Assembly (NCBI GenBank): GCA_947579605.1
Contig: OX388314.1
Span: 12,707,982 to 12,771,981, forward strand
Reading direction: 5' to 3'
Source of the DNA: Athripsodes cinereus
Lineage: Eukaryota > Arthropoda > Insecta > Trichoptera > Leptoceridae
Length of the DNA: 64,000 nt
In this document: positions 41,608-53,637 of the stretch, in pieces
Position numbering within the stretch: position 1 is the stretch's first letter
Layout of the letters: every line of letters begins with the position of its first letter
Translations under genes and position numbers: made by a program
Notes under the pieces: model-generated
Told to the model about the DNA's origin: nothing
What the model saw: the letters and a program-made list of their open reading frames with translations, nothing else
Databases searched by the model: none

Positions 41608-42940
41608 TGTAAAGAAAGTTTTCTATCAATTACATCAAATAATATAATTATGTATAAGTGCTTCATGAGGAGAACTACTTTGAATACTAGTAATTATTAT
41701 TCTCCTATATATTTATTGATGTATGTTTATTGCAACTCTAAAAGAACTTCAAACTTCCTGTGTTGTGTAACTGCAATACCCAATATAGTATTTGAAATCA
41801 ATAGGGTAAATTTTCTCATAATTATTGTAAGTTAGTTCATTCTGAGAAATAAAATAAAATTGTTAAAAAACATGTGTATTTTACAAATTAGAAGTAGAAA
41901 AAATGTACAATACAAGATAAAGATATTTACATTATATTCTTAAGTATTTCTCAATCGAAGATGAAAATAATATAAAATAATTGATCAAAAATAAAGACAA
42001 TAATTGACTAATAAAACTATTTTAAGATCCTATAAACTAAAAAGCAACATTAAAAGCTAAACTTATCACCATAAAAAATAAACATTTAACCAGGTGTGAA
42101 AATTCAACAAAAAATATTTTACAAGGCTAACACGAAAAAAAAATAAACCAAGTTTATTCAACAAAATTATATTTTCTTCTCACATGTTAGTTAACATGAA
42201 ATTACTCTTAATAATTATTGTGAATAATTGCTTTTTATCATATAAATTTTATCAAATACTGTGTTTTTTTTTTTTAATTTTTATTAATTAGAAAATTTCA
42301 CTCGTTTTCAAGATACATGAATATATCATCAAAAAGAGCATAACAAGGACTGCAATACTATATTTATAAGTCAATTTGGCCAAAATTCGGGCAACACTTT
42401 GAGTGTTGTTTATGTACCAAAACACGTCAAGGACACTGTACAATTTATCAATTCAGAGACATTACATTGTCCAAATACTTAAGCTGTATAAAATAACAGA
42501 TAAAATAATATATATAATATACAAAAGTGAAAGAAGCTAAGTACAATTAAATACTTAGGGGAAGGTCAGTCATCTTATGAAATTGATTGATTTTAATTAA
42601 TTATATAGTTTCATAATATGAGCACTCTAAATAAATGTAAATACATATAATACATACATTTTAAAGCAAAAACAATAATGAAGATGAAGTATGTCGAAAA
42701 GAAAATTTAAGGTACAAAGTTTGATATGTTGGTACCTACACAAAGTCTGCGACACAAAACTATGGTTGGAGTATTTGGGAAACTAAACAACATTATAGTT
42801 TGTGTTTTAAATGTCCAAATTTGTACATGCAGACTTTAAGGTTCTTTCAATTCTTTATCGCCGTACTCAAAACTTATAATTATAATTTATAATTGATACA
42901 CTCCTGCGTTTATGTTTAATTCAAAAATATGCATTTAAGA
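41608..42940. other. Convergent 3' interval of DNAI2 and ENOX, first part
   Basis: It holds the DNAI2 3' UTR (AATAAA-type motifs near 41849) and AT-rich DNA. The segment 42330-42480 recurs, diverged, at 43683-43790 (CAGTGTTGTTTATG... CTGTACAATTTATCAATTC) and partly at 30790-30880, so it is a dispersed repeat of unknown class. No gene was found. Confidence 0.4.
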
Positions 42941-43099
42941 GTTCGTCGGTAGCCTGGAGGTAGAGTCTCGGCCTTCATAACAAGGGGTCCGTGGTTCGAT
43001 CCCAGGTGCCGGCAAACTCCCCTTTCACGGCACAAGCTTTTAGCTTAGTGTGAAAGGTGTATAAGGTTGTATTTGGGTTTATAACAAAACCCAGATATA

Positions 43100-43190
<91 letters not shown>
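42941..43190 (+). mobile_element. SINE family A, complete, with A84 tail
   Basis: This full copy has the head GTTCGTCGGTAGCCTGGAGG, box B GGTTCGATCCC, the body, ATATATCTTTTT and then an uninterrupted run of 84 A (43107-43190). Intact Pol III boxes and the long pure tail suggest a very recent insertion. It is the best reference copy for the fragments at 6104, 6308, 10688 and 17819. It lies between the convergent 3' ends of DNAI2 and ENOX. Confidence 0.88.
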
Positions 43191-43192
<2 letters not shown>

Positions 43193-43224
43193 ATAAAATA
43201 TATTAAATTATATAACAATACAAT

Positions 43225-43330
43225 CGGGTTGGCTGGAAGAAATCGCATATGCGATAAGCCCACCTTTTGGTAATTCATTGGAACAAAAACTTGTACCTTG
43301 TATAAATTGATGCCAATAATTTTTAGTTTT
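43225..43330 (+). mobile_element. Non-LTR retroelement 3'-end remnant
   Basis: GGTTGGCTGGAAGAAATCGC is followed by the small palindrome ATCGCATATGCGAT and CCCACCTTTTGG, matching 20088 (plus) and, in reverse, 31117 and 62086. A T/A-rich tail follows. No ORF remains. It lies just after the SINE tail, so the SINE may have inserted at or near it. Confidence 0.45.
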
Positions 43331-43682
43331 ATTTATTATGTAGGTATTTATTTATAACTATGGATAAACAGTCCGTGGAAATTTAGTAAATAGTAAATTG
43401 TTTTCATTAATAAGTATTTTTAAGTTATAAAAGAAATTTTGTTTTTATAACTTTATTAACTAAAATAAATAAATAAAAATAAACCACAAACACCTGAGAT
43501 AAAAATCCAGCCCGTGAAGTGATATTCCACATATTACTAAATTATCTAATTAGTTTTTTACTCAAAAGAGAATACATACTAAGTTATGTAACAGAAAATT
43601 ATAATTCTCAAGGTTAATTAATCGGTACACACTGTTCTAAAATGAAAACATTGCAAAATATGTTTCATACAATTATTATTAT

Positions 43683-43790
43683 TTTTGGACAACATTTCAG
43701 TGTTGTTTATGCCCCAAAAAACCTCAAGAACGCTGTACAATTTATCAATTCTACAACAATACATCTGCAAAAAATCTAAATATGTAAAAT
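43683..43790 (+). repeat. Dispersed repeat, second copy of the 42330 segment
   Basis: It shares CAGTGTTGTTTATG and GCTGTACAATTTATCAATTC in the same order as 42388-42460. Its class is unknown and it has no terminal repeats that I can see. Confidence 0.45.
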
Positions 43791-44072
43791 CAATGCGACA
43801 CCTGGAGTATACGTTTTTTAACATTTTTTTTGTTTTGGGCCTTATGGAACCAAGGGCATACGTAAATTAGGATATTAGCATTAAAAAACCAAAAAAGTTT
43901 CTCTTGAACAACATGTTTCACAATATTGTCGTAGCTTTTGAAACAGTTAAGTGTACAACATAAACTTTAGTAACATTAAGTGTACATTATTACTACATTG
44001 TTTTGGTTCATAATGATATTTTTGCTACCACGTTTATTTTGTTGAAAGGTTTAATTAGTCAGTCAATGTTAT

Positions 44073-47000
44073 TTAATCAGTAATTGTTGAATATCCATTA
44101 AACATCCACTTTCTTTCAATGTTGGCTCCCACACCTGATACAATCTGTAAAAATACGGTTGGGAACTTTCGCAGTAATTCTTCCAATTGATTCTGTCCAA
44201 AATCTGGTTCCATCTTCTGAACATATGACCACAAGTAATCTATACTAGCACCAAAAGGATGAACATTTAAGAAAGTTGATATGACACCAATAAGTTTTGC
44301 TTCTTTTTCTAGTTCTTTTACTGACTTGGCATCCTGAAACAACAAATCATTTTATAATCTAATAAATTAGTAATAAATGTTCATTTTAACATTGAAGAGA
44401 GACCCACCTCACACCCGGATATTTTAGGAGTCATAGACTCTTATTTATCCACACATTCAAACCAAAATTGTTTTCACAGGCACTGATCAGGTCTGAAGGA
44501 CCGACCGGACATGCGAAAACCACCACCGTGGGAATCTTTTAAACTACACTCTCTCTTCAATTCCCCCTTTGAAAGTATGATTACTTTACTAAATACAAAG
44601 TAATGACAAATTTATATAAAAAGACACAAAAACAGGACAAGAATAGCACAAGTAATAAAAGATAGATAACATCAAGTAAGTAAATGATATATACAAATTG
44701 ATGGGTAACAGAAAGCAGAGGTAAAGTGTCAGAAAAGTGTTATTTGGCTTTCAGAGGGTGTGAGTTCGAGAGTCACCAGTGCCGAATGGTGTGAAAACAT
44801 TTGGTAGGGAGTTGCTGAGTGGGTCTACTCTCGCAACTTATCTGTTCATTTTAACAATGGTATTTCTTACTTTATCAATTCTGTTGATAGAATCTGTATC
44901 CTGTGCATCCAGTTTAATCTCATTAGCTAACTTTGCTTCCAGCATCTTCACCTTTACAGATTCCATAGTGTGCTCCCTTTTCACTAATGTCAGCTGACTC
45001 TCCAATGAATTAAGACGATTCTTCAGCTCCTGAATGTTTTCATTTTTACAGTTTAGTTCATACTTGCTTTCTGTCTTCAATACTTCTATTTCATTTCTAT
45101 ATGCTTCTAACTGACATTTTAAACTGTCATTTTCTTCCTGCAAAATATTAATGAGATAATTATTTTATTTTCACTGAGAAGAAAATATAATTAACTAAAG
45201 ACATTTGTCATTATTAAATCAACTTTACTTTAAGCTCTTCGTCTAGTTTGGTTTTTTTCTTAGGACTGCCTTCTTCATCGCTGACATCCATCTCTTCGCC
45301 GCCTCCAGTTTCTTGAAGGAAATCTTCCAGTTGCAACACTCTTATTTCCTATAACATACATTATGTATTAGTTGACTATTTAAAATTTCAAAAATATTCC
45401 ATTGAAACCGATTTTTTTTCACAAAACGACATGCACAACCTGTTGTATATACTTACTATAAGAAACTAATTTTACATATTGCTAGATAGTGCACACCTTC
45501 AAAACATTTTAATGAATTAGTATAGTCTATTTTTATCAAAGCCATCCACTCATTAGCGAGTGACTTAATTCATCAACAATACCAATCTACTTCTGAAGTG
45601 AAATATGTATACAACACAACAGAAGTAAGAATATTACTGCATCACATTACATTAAAATATTAACATGGTGATGAATACAGTGAAGTACCTCTTACTGAAG
45701 TAAAACTAATCTTTACAATTCACTATGACAATATAACTGAGTGTAGTATTACACAAACCTTTATACCAGATGACCACATAAAAACAAATATGATGAAGAA
45801 AATTGAAATACTGCAACAAAAATAGTCACGGACTGAAGGTAATAACCAATAAACATTTGATAATGAATATTAATTGACTTAGGTAATAATATTATGAAAA
45901 ATAAAAAGTTGGCTGAAGTTACTATTTTAACAATTTTATTTGAGTAACACAAAAATAACATAAAATGATTGGGCATATAATGTGATTACAAAGTTGAATT
46001 AAAAAAGAAACTGTGTTAATAAAGTTTAAATGAAGTTAGTGACTGCCTTTCCACTGAACTGTTTGTGATACCAGTGAAGTAACAAGCGTAAAATACAACA
46101 AAACAATCATTATTAGTTATTACTTGTATTATCCGATGTGAATGAAAAAGATGTATTAATAAAACGCCAGTGCCAAAAATAGACTCATCTATTTTCTAGT
46201 CAAGAATGCACCATAAAAGCGATTTCAAGCTAATGAAGACACAATTAAGGCATTAACATATGCAAACCCGTAAATAGCAACATTGAAAGATCGCTGAGAA
46301 ATTAAATTGTTCAAATATGACCGTTCATGATCATTTGAAATGCCTTGGATTAATTTCAAAGATAAGGGTTCCTCGTGTTCTTACAGGAAAAGATTTTTTC
46401 AAAAAAAGAGCTAAAACTTGCTAAAAACTTTTCGACCAGAATAAACAATATATAATACAATAAAATATTATTTTATTCACTTCAAAAAATTTACTTTCAT
46501 TTCCTTCAAAAAAATTTAAATAATCTTTCCCAAGAACCTAATATTATTGTAATGTTAAACTTCCACTGGTTGAGTTTCAATCATTAATAAATTAAAATTA
46601 GAAAATTACAGTGAAAACAGTGTTACCATAAAAAAACAATGCAAGAGTTAAATGGCAATCAGTAAGTAAAAAAATTAAAATACTGTGAACATATAAAAAT
46701 AAAATGAAATGACATTTACCATATTGCAAATAATATTCAGGAAGATTTTACTGTTCACTTACAACTAAACAATAAATTACACAAATTTACGGTTTTTCGT
46801 GAATCCCAGAGTTTTGTTAAAAGAAGAGATCTGAGATTCGATTAGATACTGAAATATTGCATTTTACCCAAATAAAAGTAATAACACAACACGATAATGT
46901 AAAAATAAGAAATCATGTATAATCCATAACATAAACTTTTGATAAATCATCAAGATGGAGAGATAGATGACAAGATAATACATTTAATGCATTTTTTCAT

Positions 47001-50000
47001 ACCTACTGAAAACAATCATTTGGCCCATATTTCAATAGAACACTATGGAAGCATGACCAGTCTTGTAACCATCACAATATATACAACTCTATGGAGGATA
47101 TCTCATCTAACGTACGCTTGTGTGGGGTATCAGCATGCCCAGCACCAGTATGTGCACAGAATTCTACTGGCAGTGCAACCACACAGGCAACACTTCAAAA
47201 GTTCTTATTTGTGCATGCAAAAAGTGCTAGCTCTTCAAGAAACATTTTGATACTGTGACGATTTTGGTGTCTCAAGATGAGCCTCCATGGTCTACCAGTA
47301 AAATATGGGCCTAAATTGTTTTTTTAAAGAATATATTTTTTTCAATTATATTGTAAAAGATTTAAATAAGTATGGATCACACACTAAATAATGTATTTTA
47401 TTGCAAAGCACTTCCACCGTAAACACTCAGTAAAGTGTTCTTCAAAGCAAAATAATCCTAGTAAATATTATGAAGTTAATGAAGAAATTGATGTGATAAT
47501 CGAAGGACTTACTTATACTGTGAGGTAGATGCATCCGTGAGTTTTTATTTGCAGTGTTGTATAAACAATATGAACATTGACAATTTAACTTAATTAAAAT
47601 TGTATACCTGTATTTCAGACAGATCCTTTATAATGAAAACTATTGTAAAGAAGAATCTATCACTTATGATTTTTCTGTGAACTCCACTATCTCTTATATT
47701 TAAAGCATCACAAAATTAATGCACACATATAAATATTATATAAAACAAGTAATAAGATGTAAATTTAACATAATGAAATGATCTTGTAAGGCTAAGAAAA
47801 ACAACATCACCTTATTAAGACCTTGACCCGCAAACCCTTTTTTTCACAAATTGTGTTTTGTTCAATCAACCTACCATGAGACATGCCAAAGGCCTTAAAA
47901 TTCTCTCTTTTGAACCACAAGAACAACTTCACGTGGAGGCATTGTTCTGAGGTACCTAGTATGGTTGCAGGTTCAAGTCCTATCCAGAACACTGCCAATT
48001 AAGGTGACATTGTCTTTTCTAAGCCTTATATAATTGTTTCATGTTACTGTGCAGCTAAGACAGATTTTATATGTAACTATGATTAGATGTTGGCACAAAA
48101 ACAAACAATTAAGGCATATTTGTGAGCCACCAACTGACATTATTTATACTTATCCTATACTGGATCAACTCTTCCATTCACAGGTTTAGGCTCAATGTTG
48201 TTATTTGTATTTATTCTAAAGCTCAAATGCATCAACTAATACATTAGCCAATAAAATTAAATATTAGAGAGAATTTAAATGTGAGGCAATGACTACATTG
48301 ACCAAAAAATCAATACACAATATTAGGCAAGGATGTGTATGATTGTCTAGAAATTATGTATCGAAAATGAATCAATCCCGATAAATAATTTCATAAACAA
48401 TATTGAATGTAAATACTGTTGTATACCTACTCCATCATCATGTTGACACATTGATAAACTGAAGACTATTTTTGAAGACGACAATGGCGAGTTTGTAATC
48501 CTCTCTCTCAAGTTGCCACAATAGCAGTCAGGAACGTTATTTTAAGTTTATTATGAAACACTTACCTCAAAACCATGTTCAGTCACTAAAAGACCTAGAA
48601 TGCTTCAATATGATTAAGGTTAAGAACAGGCAGTATGCATAATATTCAATAAATAACCGCAATCTCAAATCTCTATATACCTGTACACTTTGGCCATGGT
48701 ATAACCATCCATTCCTAGAAAAACGCAATGTCGAAAGCTGAAAGGTCAAATAATGTAGAAATAATTGTCTTACTGTATTGAACTTACCGAAGACTGTTTT
48801 TTCCACATCTCTATGTTCTTCCTCTGAGCTTTACTGAAATGATCCCACACTTTCTTAAGTGATGCAGCAGCAAATACTTTCTCCACCTGGCCAACTGTGC
48901 GGGACGGGAACAAATTGGAAAACATCTCATAATCAACAAAAACATATTTCACAGCGGGCAATGTGCACTATTCATAAAGATGCACAACAAATATTATTTC
49001 ACCAAATTCATCACAAAAATATAATAACACTCTATTCAGGTATATTTTCTTCTAAAAGTGCGCACATTGCCCATTTACAATTTGCACTCCGCATGAAACA
49101 CAGCTGCAATCCTGAGAGTTATCCAACAGAGAAAGCACATCATCCTAAGAATGAGACTGACCAAGTAAACCCGTGACATATCACATGTAGACAGTCATGA
49201 GTGAGGAGCAAGCGAGTAGGAGCAGTAACCTCAGACCGGGCAGGTCTAGCTGAGGATCATATTTGTTTATGTTTATGATCTATCATCACTCACCAGCACA
49301 GCGTAGTAAAGTCACTTTCCTGCTCAGATATATTTCCTAGAAAGACTACACCAAAGTGCATCGTTGGTTGGGACCAAAATTATACTCACCATTTCATAAA
49401 GCTGTTATTTTGTATTTCCAAGCACAAAAATTTAATACATAACAGTATTCATTAACATTAAAATACTTGAGATCAGATAGATTTACTTGAATTTAGATAC
49501 TTTGTTTCAAAAAAAGAATAAATAATAAAAATGAAATAATAATTTCAGTGTGCTTTATAGCAAGCTTGGGAGTACAGTGTAACAGCTTTGTTATCAATAT
49601 TTGTACAAGTAGCAGGAATCATGAGGAACCTCACTTGGGATGCATGTGATACAATCTTCCATCAACAACTGTTCTTCATATACATTCACTCACATTGACC
49701 AACACAAAACAATCATAGCTGACACCTTAAAATTGAGATCTGTGCCCATAACACAATACATTACACTCAGTACTCACATTGAAGAAGAAGTGTCTGCATT
49801 TTGATCCTCGTTTCATCTTTGACTCTCTGCAATTCTTCCTCCATTTGTGTTTTGTCATTGAGTAGCCTACGAACATGTGAGTTGGCACTCTGAATCATGG
49901 AGTAAAATGTGTTGACATTCCTTTTGTTACAATCCCCTCTTTCCAACCATGATATGACAACCTGAAACAGCATCCATTGTAATATTTTTACACAAAATAC

Positions 50001-51550
50001 AATGATTTTCATCCAAGACGTTTTTCTAAGTATATTAATTGGATTTAATTACCTGGGCGGCCTCATTAAAGTTCTCATCTTGTTTGATTTTGTCACATAT
50101 TTCAAATGCATCATGATCTGTATAGTGATTGATAGGTGGAGGAGAGGGAGGTCTTCTACGAGCTGCCATCTTCTCCCTGTGTCTTTGTTCTCTTTGAAGA
50201 GCTCTCTGTTTACATTCCCACTCGTGTTGATCATCACGAGCCATTGCATAATCAACATGAAGACGACTGCTATTAGCAGTGTCTGTCTTATTATCTATTT
50301 TGATTCTATATCCAGAAAAAAATATGGCCGCATCAACAGATTGTTCATAAGCAAAGCGAATATGACAGAAATTCTTTTTTGATAATCGCATTGATGTAAT
50401 CTCTCCGCATCTTTCAAATATTTCCGTTAATATTTCTTCATTTATGTTTTCAGGAAGACTACCAACAAAAATAGTTCTACATCCAGGTGGTTTATCTCTT
50501 TGTGTAGGAAGAACAGAACTAGGGTACGGTGGCACAAGAGTGCAGGATTTTAAGGTAACTGTTTCCTTGGTAGGTGGAACATTAAAGTTGTTGATCCCAA
50601 TCATTCCCATGGAAACATCTGGATTAGCTAGAGGCGTGACTCCTTCAGTGGGTATGATCGGTAGTGTGCCTGGTTGTCCCATAGCCATTTGCGTAGGATC
50701 TGTGACGCTATACTGTCCCATAGCCATCATAGAAGGGTCCATCATCATCCCTCCCATCATACCCATCATGTTACCTGGATACATACCTCCCATGCCCATT
50801 CCACCAAAAATCATACCTGAAATAACAACACATTGATATGAAGATAAATATTTACTAAGAAACATATAAAGTCCTACTATTTTTTTATTAGATGAATATT
50901 TACCTTGGTGTTGTTGAGGAGCAGGTTGTGTATTCTGTTCAGTATCCTGATCCGCTTTGTTGACATTATTATTCCCTTTATTATCCTTATTTTGATTATT
51001 GCGTTCTTCATTACATTCAGATTGTCTTCCTTTCTGTTCTAACCTCCTGTCATTTCTGTCTCTGGACATTTTATCCTCATCTTTACGGTCTCGTCTTCTC
51101 TTATCTCCATCTCTAGATCTTTTACCATTATTTCCTCCACGTGACTCATTGCCATTGCCATTGGAGTCATTGCAATTATGTTGCTTATCCAGCATGGTAT
51201 GATCATAAAGATTCAATCTTTGTTGGAAGTCATCCTCGGAGTTTGCTTTATCCATTGAAGGTGGAGGATGCATATGTATGGAAGGAATAGGAGGTTTATT
51301 CATATTGAATTCCAGAGGAGTGTCATTCATTCCTGGCACCATCATTCCAGGATTCATATTGAAGTTTTGGTGCATGGCTTCATACCCATGATTCATTAAC
51401 CCCATCGAAACTAAAACATGGACATTTAGATTAACAAAACTATTATTGGGACAAATTATAAGAAAACTCAAGAAAGTAAAACTCACGCATAGGTGGAGGC
51501 AGTGGAGGTTGAGGAATACTGTTCATATTATTCCTATAAGGAAATGACAT
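44073..51550 (-). CDS. ENOX1: ENOX1/2 homologue (ecto-NOX disulfide-thiol exchanger, RRM protein)
   Basis: Eight minus-strand exons join in frame: 51487-51550, 50904-51410, 50053-50816, 49778-49961, 48788-48894, 45229-45348, 44871-45137 and 44073-44333, giving 757 aa. Order: proline/methionine-rich N-terminus; basic-acidic RD-rich stretch (KRSRDGDKRRRDRKDEDKMS); Met/Gly-rich run (GGMGMGGMYPGNMMGMMGG); RRM from Cys303 (CRTIFVGSLPENINEEIL, NFCHIRFAYEQSVDAAIFFS); EWECKQRALQREQRH; KVWDHFSKAQRKNIEMWKKQ; EEMDVSDEEGSPKKK; coiled coil from EENDSLKCQLEAYRNEIEVL; and the C-terminal HPFGASIDYLWSYVQKM then GVGANIERKW. Vertebrate ENOX proteins are described as cell-surface hydroquinone/NADH oxidases, yet the RRM also suggests RNA binding. 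A small exon could be missing in the 3.4-kb intron before 45348. The 87-bp intron 2 is in frame and stop-free. Confidence 0.9.
44385..44570 (+). repeat. Dispersed repeat, inverse copy at 59240
   Basis: GAGACCCACCTCACACCCGG, then TTATCCACACATTCAAACCA and CCGTGGGAATCTTTTAAAC occur here and, reverse-complemented in the same order, at 59240-59401. The class is unknown. It lies in ENOX intron 7. Confidence 0.6.
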
Positions 51551-51852
51551 TTTGAAGATCTTTACGCAAGTCCTTTAAATATCAAATTCACAGTGAATGA
51601 TCACTTGAAAAGGGTATACTGTATTTCTATTTATACTATTACCCTTTATGGCAAAGGTTATACTATACATATAAACAAAAACTAGCTTATATCAATCAAC
51701 AGTTCATGTGATTCCAAAATATAGTAAGCTCTATTTCATTAAAACCATGGTCAACAAAAGTATTAGACAAAACAATCTAGAGCGCACTACAGCAAACAGC
51801 ACGATCAGTTACGACATTTCACAACACACCAATCCAAAATGACGGTCCATAT

Positions 51853-52223
51853 CAGGGTTGCCAGATTGTGTTGCCAAAATTACCTTACTTTGGTGAAAAA
51901 AATACCGTACAATAGCCGTACACATCGGAAATACAACAGTACCTTTTCAAAATGTAACGGGTATTTCTACCCCCCCCCCCGTCGCCAAATTTTTGAAATG
52001 GTAAAGGAATTAGGAATATTTCAAAAACTCCTCGGTTTTCTTAATGAATAATATTTACTCAAACAATACCTTTTTTTACAATGTAACGGGTATTTGTGCC
52101 GGTGATTGTTTATGTCAATATGTTAGTCGTACGGTAATTTGTTAAAATTATTACCGTACGGGGAATGAAATTACATGAAATTACCGTACAAATACGGTAA
52201 TTACCGTACGTCTGGCAACGCTG
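51853..52223. mobile_element. hAT-type MITE with 8-bp target duplication
   Basis: The ends are CAGGGTTGCCAGA (left) and TCTGGCAACGCTG (right), inverted with one mismatch. CAGNGTTGCCA is a typical hAT terminus. Flanks GTCCATAT (51845-51852) and GTCCATAG (52224-52231) match in 7 of 8 bases, as expected for the 8-bp hAT duplication. The interior has repeated ACCGTAC words and a C11 run, and no transposase. It is 303 bp upstream of the ENOX start codon. Confidence 0.85.
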
Positions 52224-52552
52224 GTCCATAGCTATGCCTAAAATATAGAGATGGGCAACTGTATTGGAAGAACTCATTAAACAGATTCTTTTTGGACAAC
52301 CGAATATGACTGTGTAATGTATCTATCATGGTCTGTCTGAAACACTGCCACGCACCCATATTAAAATAATTGGTGGCGGTGGTTTGAAATCAGTGTGAGA
52401 TTAATTAGGTACGTAAGGTCATAATATTATGATCTATAATTCTTATTATTCAACTATTAAAATTCTTCGTACTTTTTCACACGGGAAGAACAAAATCTAC
52501 AGGTAATTCATGTCACCTCTAGAAAACTCAAATGTTCCAATCTAAAAAAAAT

Positions 52553-52990
52553 GGGTCTAGGAAAATTCACCGACAACAATTTGCCGACGGACAATTTACC
52601 GACAACAATTCACCGACAACAATTCACCGAGAGGACAAATTACCGAGAGGATAATTCACCGACAGGATAATTCATCGACGTACATTTCACCGACAGACAA
52701 TTTGCCGACAAATACGAATAATATAATTCTGGCGTGGTCGGAAGTTCTTTTTTTAAAAAAGACAGATTGTTTCTTGTAGTGGGTGTTTAAATATGTTGTT
52801 ACACAAATACATAAACAATAAAATACAACATTACAAAACGTGATTATATTGTTTTGTATTTGTCGGCAAATTGTCTGTCTGTGAAATGTACGTCGATAAA
52901 TTATCCTGTCGGTGAATTATCCTCTCGGTAATTTGTCCTCTCGGTGAATTGTTGTCGGTGAATTGTCCGTCGGTAAATTATCCGGCTCCC
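52553..52990. mobile_element. Foldback-type MITE built of CACCGACA iterons
   Basis: About 150-bp terminal inverted repeats, each a string of short iterated units (ACAATTCACCGACA, GAGAGGACAAATTACCGA and similar), lie around a ~130-bp centre (about 52716-52855). Both ends begin GGG inward. AAAAAAAT flanks both sides (52545-52552 and 52991-52998), a possible 8-bp target duplication, but it is A-rich and thus weak evidence. No ORF. Confidence 0.75.
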
Positions 52991-53188
52991 AAAAAAATTG
53001 ATCCAATCTTGGCAGACAGAATGGTCTTAACAAGTCAACACAAAGGGGAAATGTTTCAATCCAAAGATTTATATATTTCTGCGTGTTGTTGTATCTCCTC
53101 TGTGCGACCACTTGGAATACGAAGAAGATGAAGAGCATTTTGGTTTATCACCTCGGCACACCTAAAGTATATATTAACCAACTTTATA

Positions 53189-53392
53189 ATAGACCATTAA
53201 AGGTTACGTGGTCTTGTCTATGGATTTGCTTTTGCTTGGGGGGCAAACAGTCAGATTGCGCAAATCATCCTTGTAGGATGTTATGCCATAAGAGAAAAAA
53301 AAGAAAGTCAGACGACAAAATAATAAAAAAATTTTTGTTCCGTTGTGGACCTCCAAACATTTTTCTGTGACGTCATCCTTTAATGGTCTATA
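53189..53392. mobile_element. ~200-bp MITE with TAGACCATTAAAGG ends
   Basis: Left TAGACCATTAAAGGTTACGT and right GACGTCATCCTTTAATGGTC followed by TATAAT form terminal inverted repeats of about 20 bp, surrounded by TATAAT-like palindromic flanks that hide the exact target duplication (TA or TTATAA). No ORF of note. A Tc1/mariner-type origin is possible but unproven. Confidence 0.6.
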
Positions 53393-53637
53393 ATAAAGTT
53401 TAATAATTTTCTATTATTTGGAACCGGTAATATTTTCGTTATTCAATAACAGGTATTTTGTTTGGGTAATCTTTTGATACACTAGGTATGAAAAAATATC
53501 CGGTTTTCACATCGCTAAAAGGCCATAGACATACAATTTTGTCGTGTACGTGATCTGTCAAGATTACGGAATGGTGGCATCTGTCAGGCTAAATGTCAAT
53601 TTCATAATAATATTACTACTAATAGAAATTATTTAAA

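Larger units (their letters stand above)
51551..53637. promoter_or_regulatory. Divergent promoter interval, ENOX / DPH1
   Basis: The start codons of ENOX (51550, minus) and DPH1 (53638, plus) face apart across 2,087 bp. Three different MITEs occupy about half of the interval (51853-52223, 52553-52990, 53189-53392). Uninterrupted host DNA adjoins each start codon: about 300 bp at ENOX and about 245 bp at DPH1. A TGACGTCA palindrome (CRE-like) lies at 53368-53375 inside the right MITE. Specific promoter elements cannot be assigned. Confidence 0.5.

Noticed and set aside
47807..47998. 63-codon minus-strand open stretch in an ENOX intron
   Set aside because: No exon borders matching the ENOX phase and no similarity to the family between KKQSS and EIRVLQ.
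50002..51202. Plus-strand open stretches opposite the ENOX exons
   Set aside because: Antisense shadows of the ENOX coding exons.
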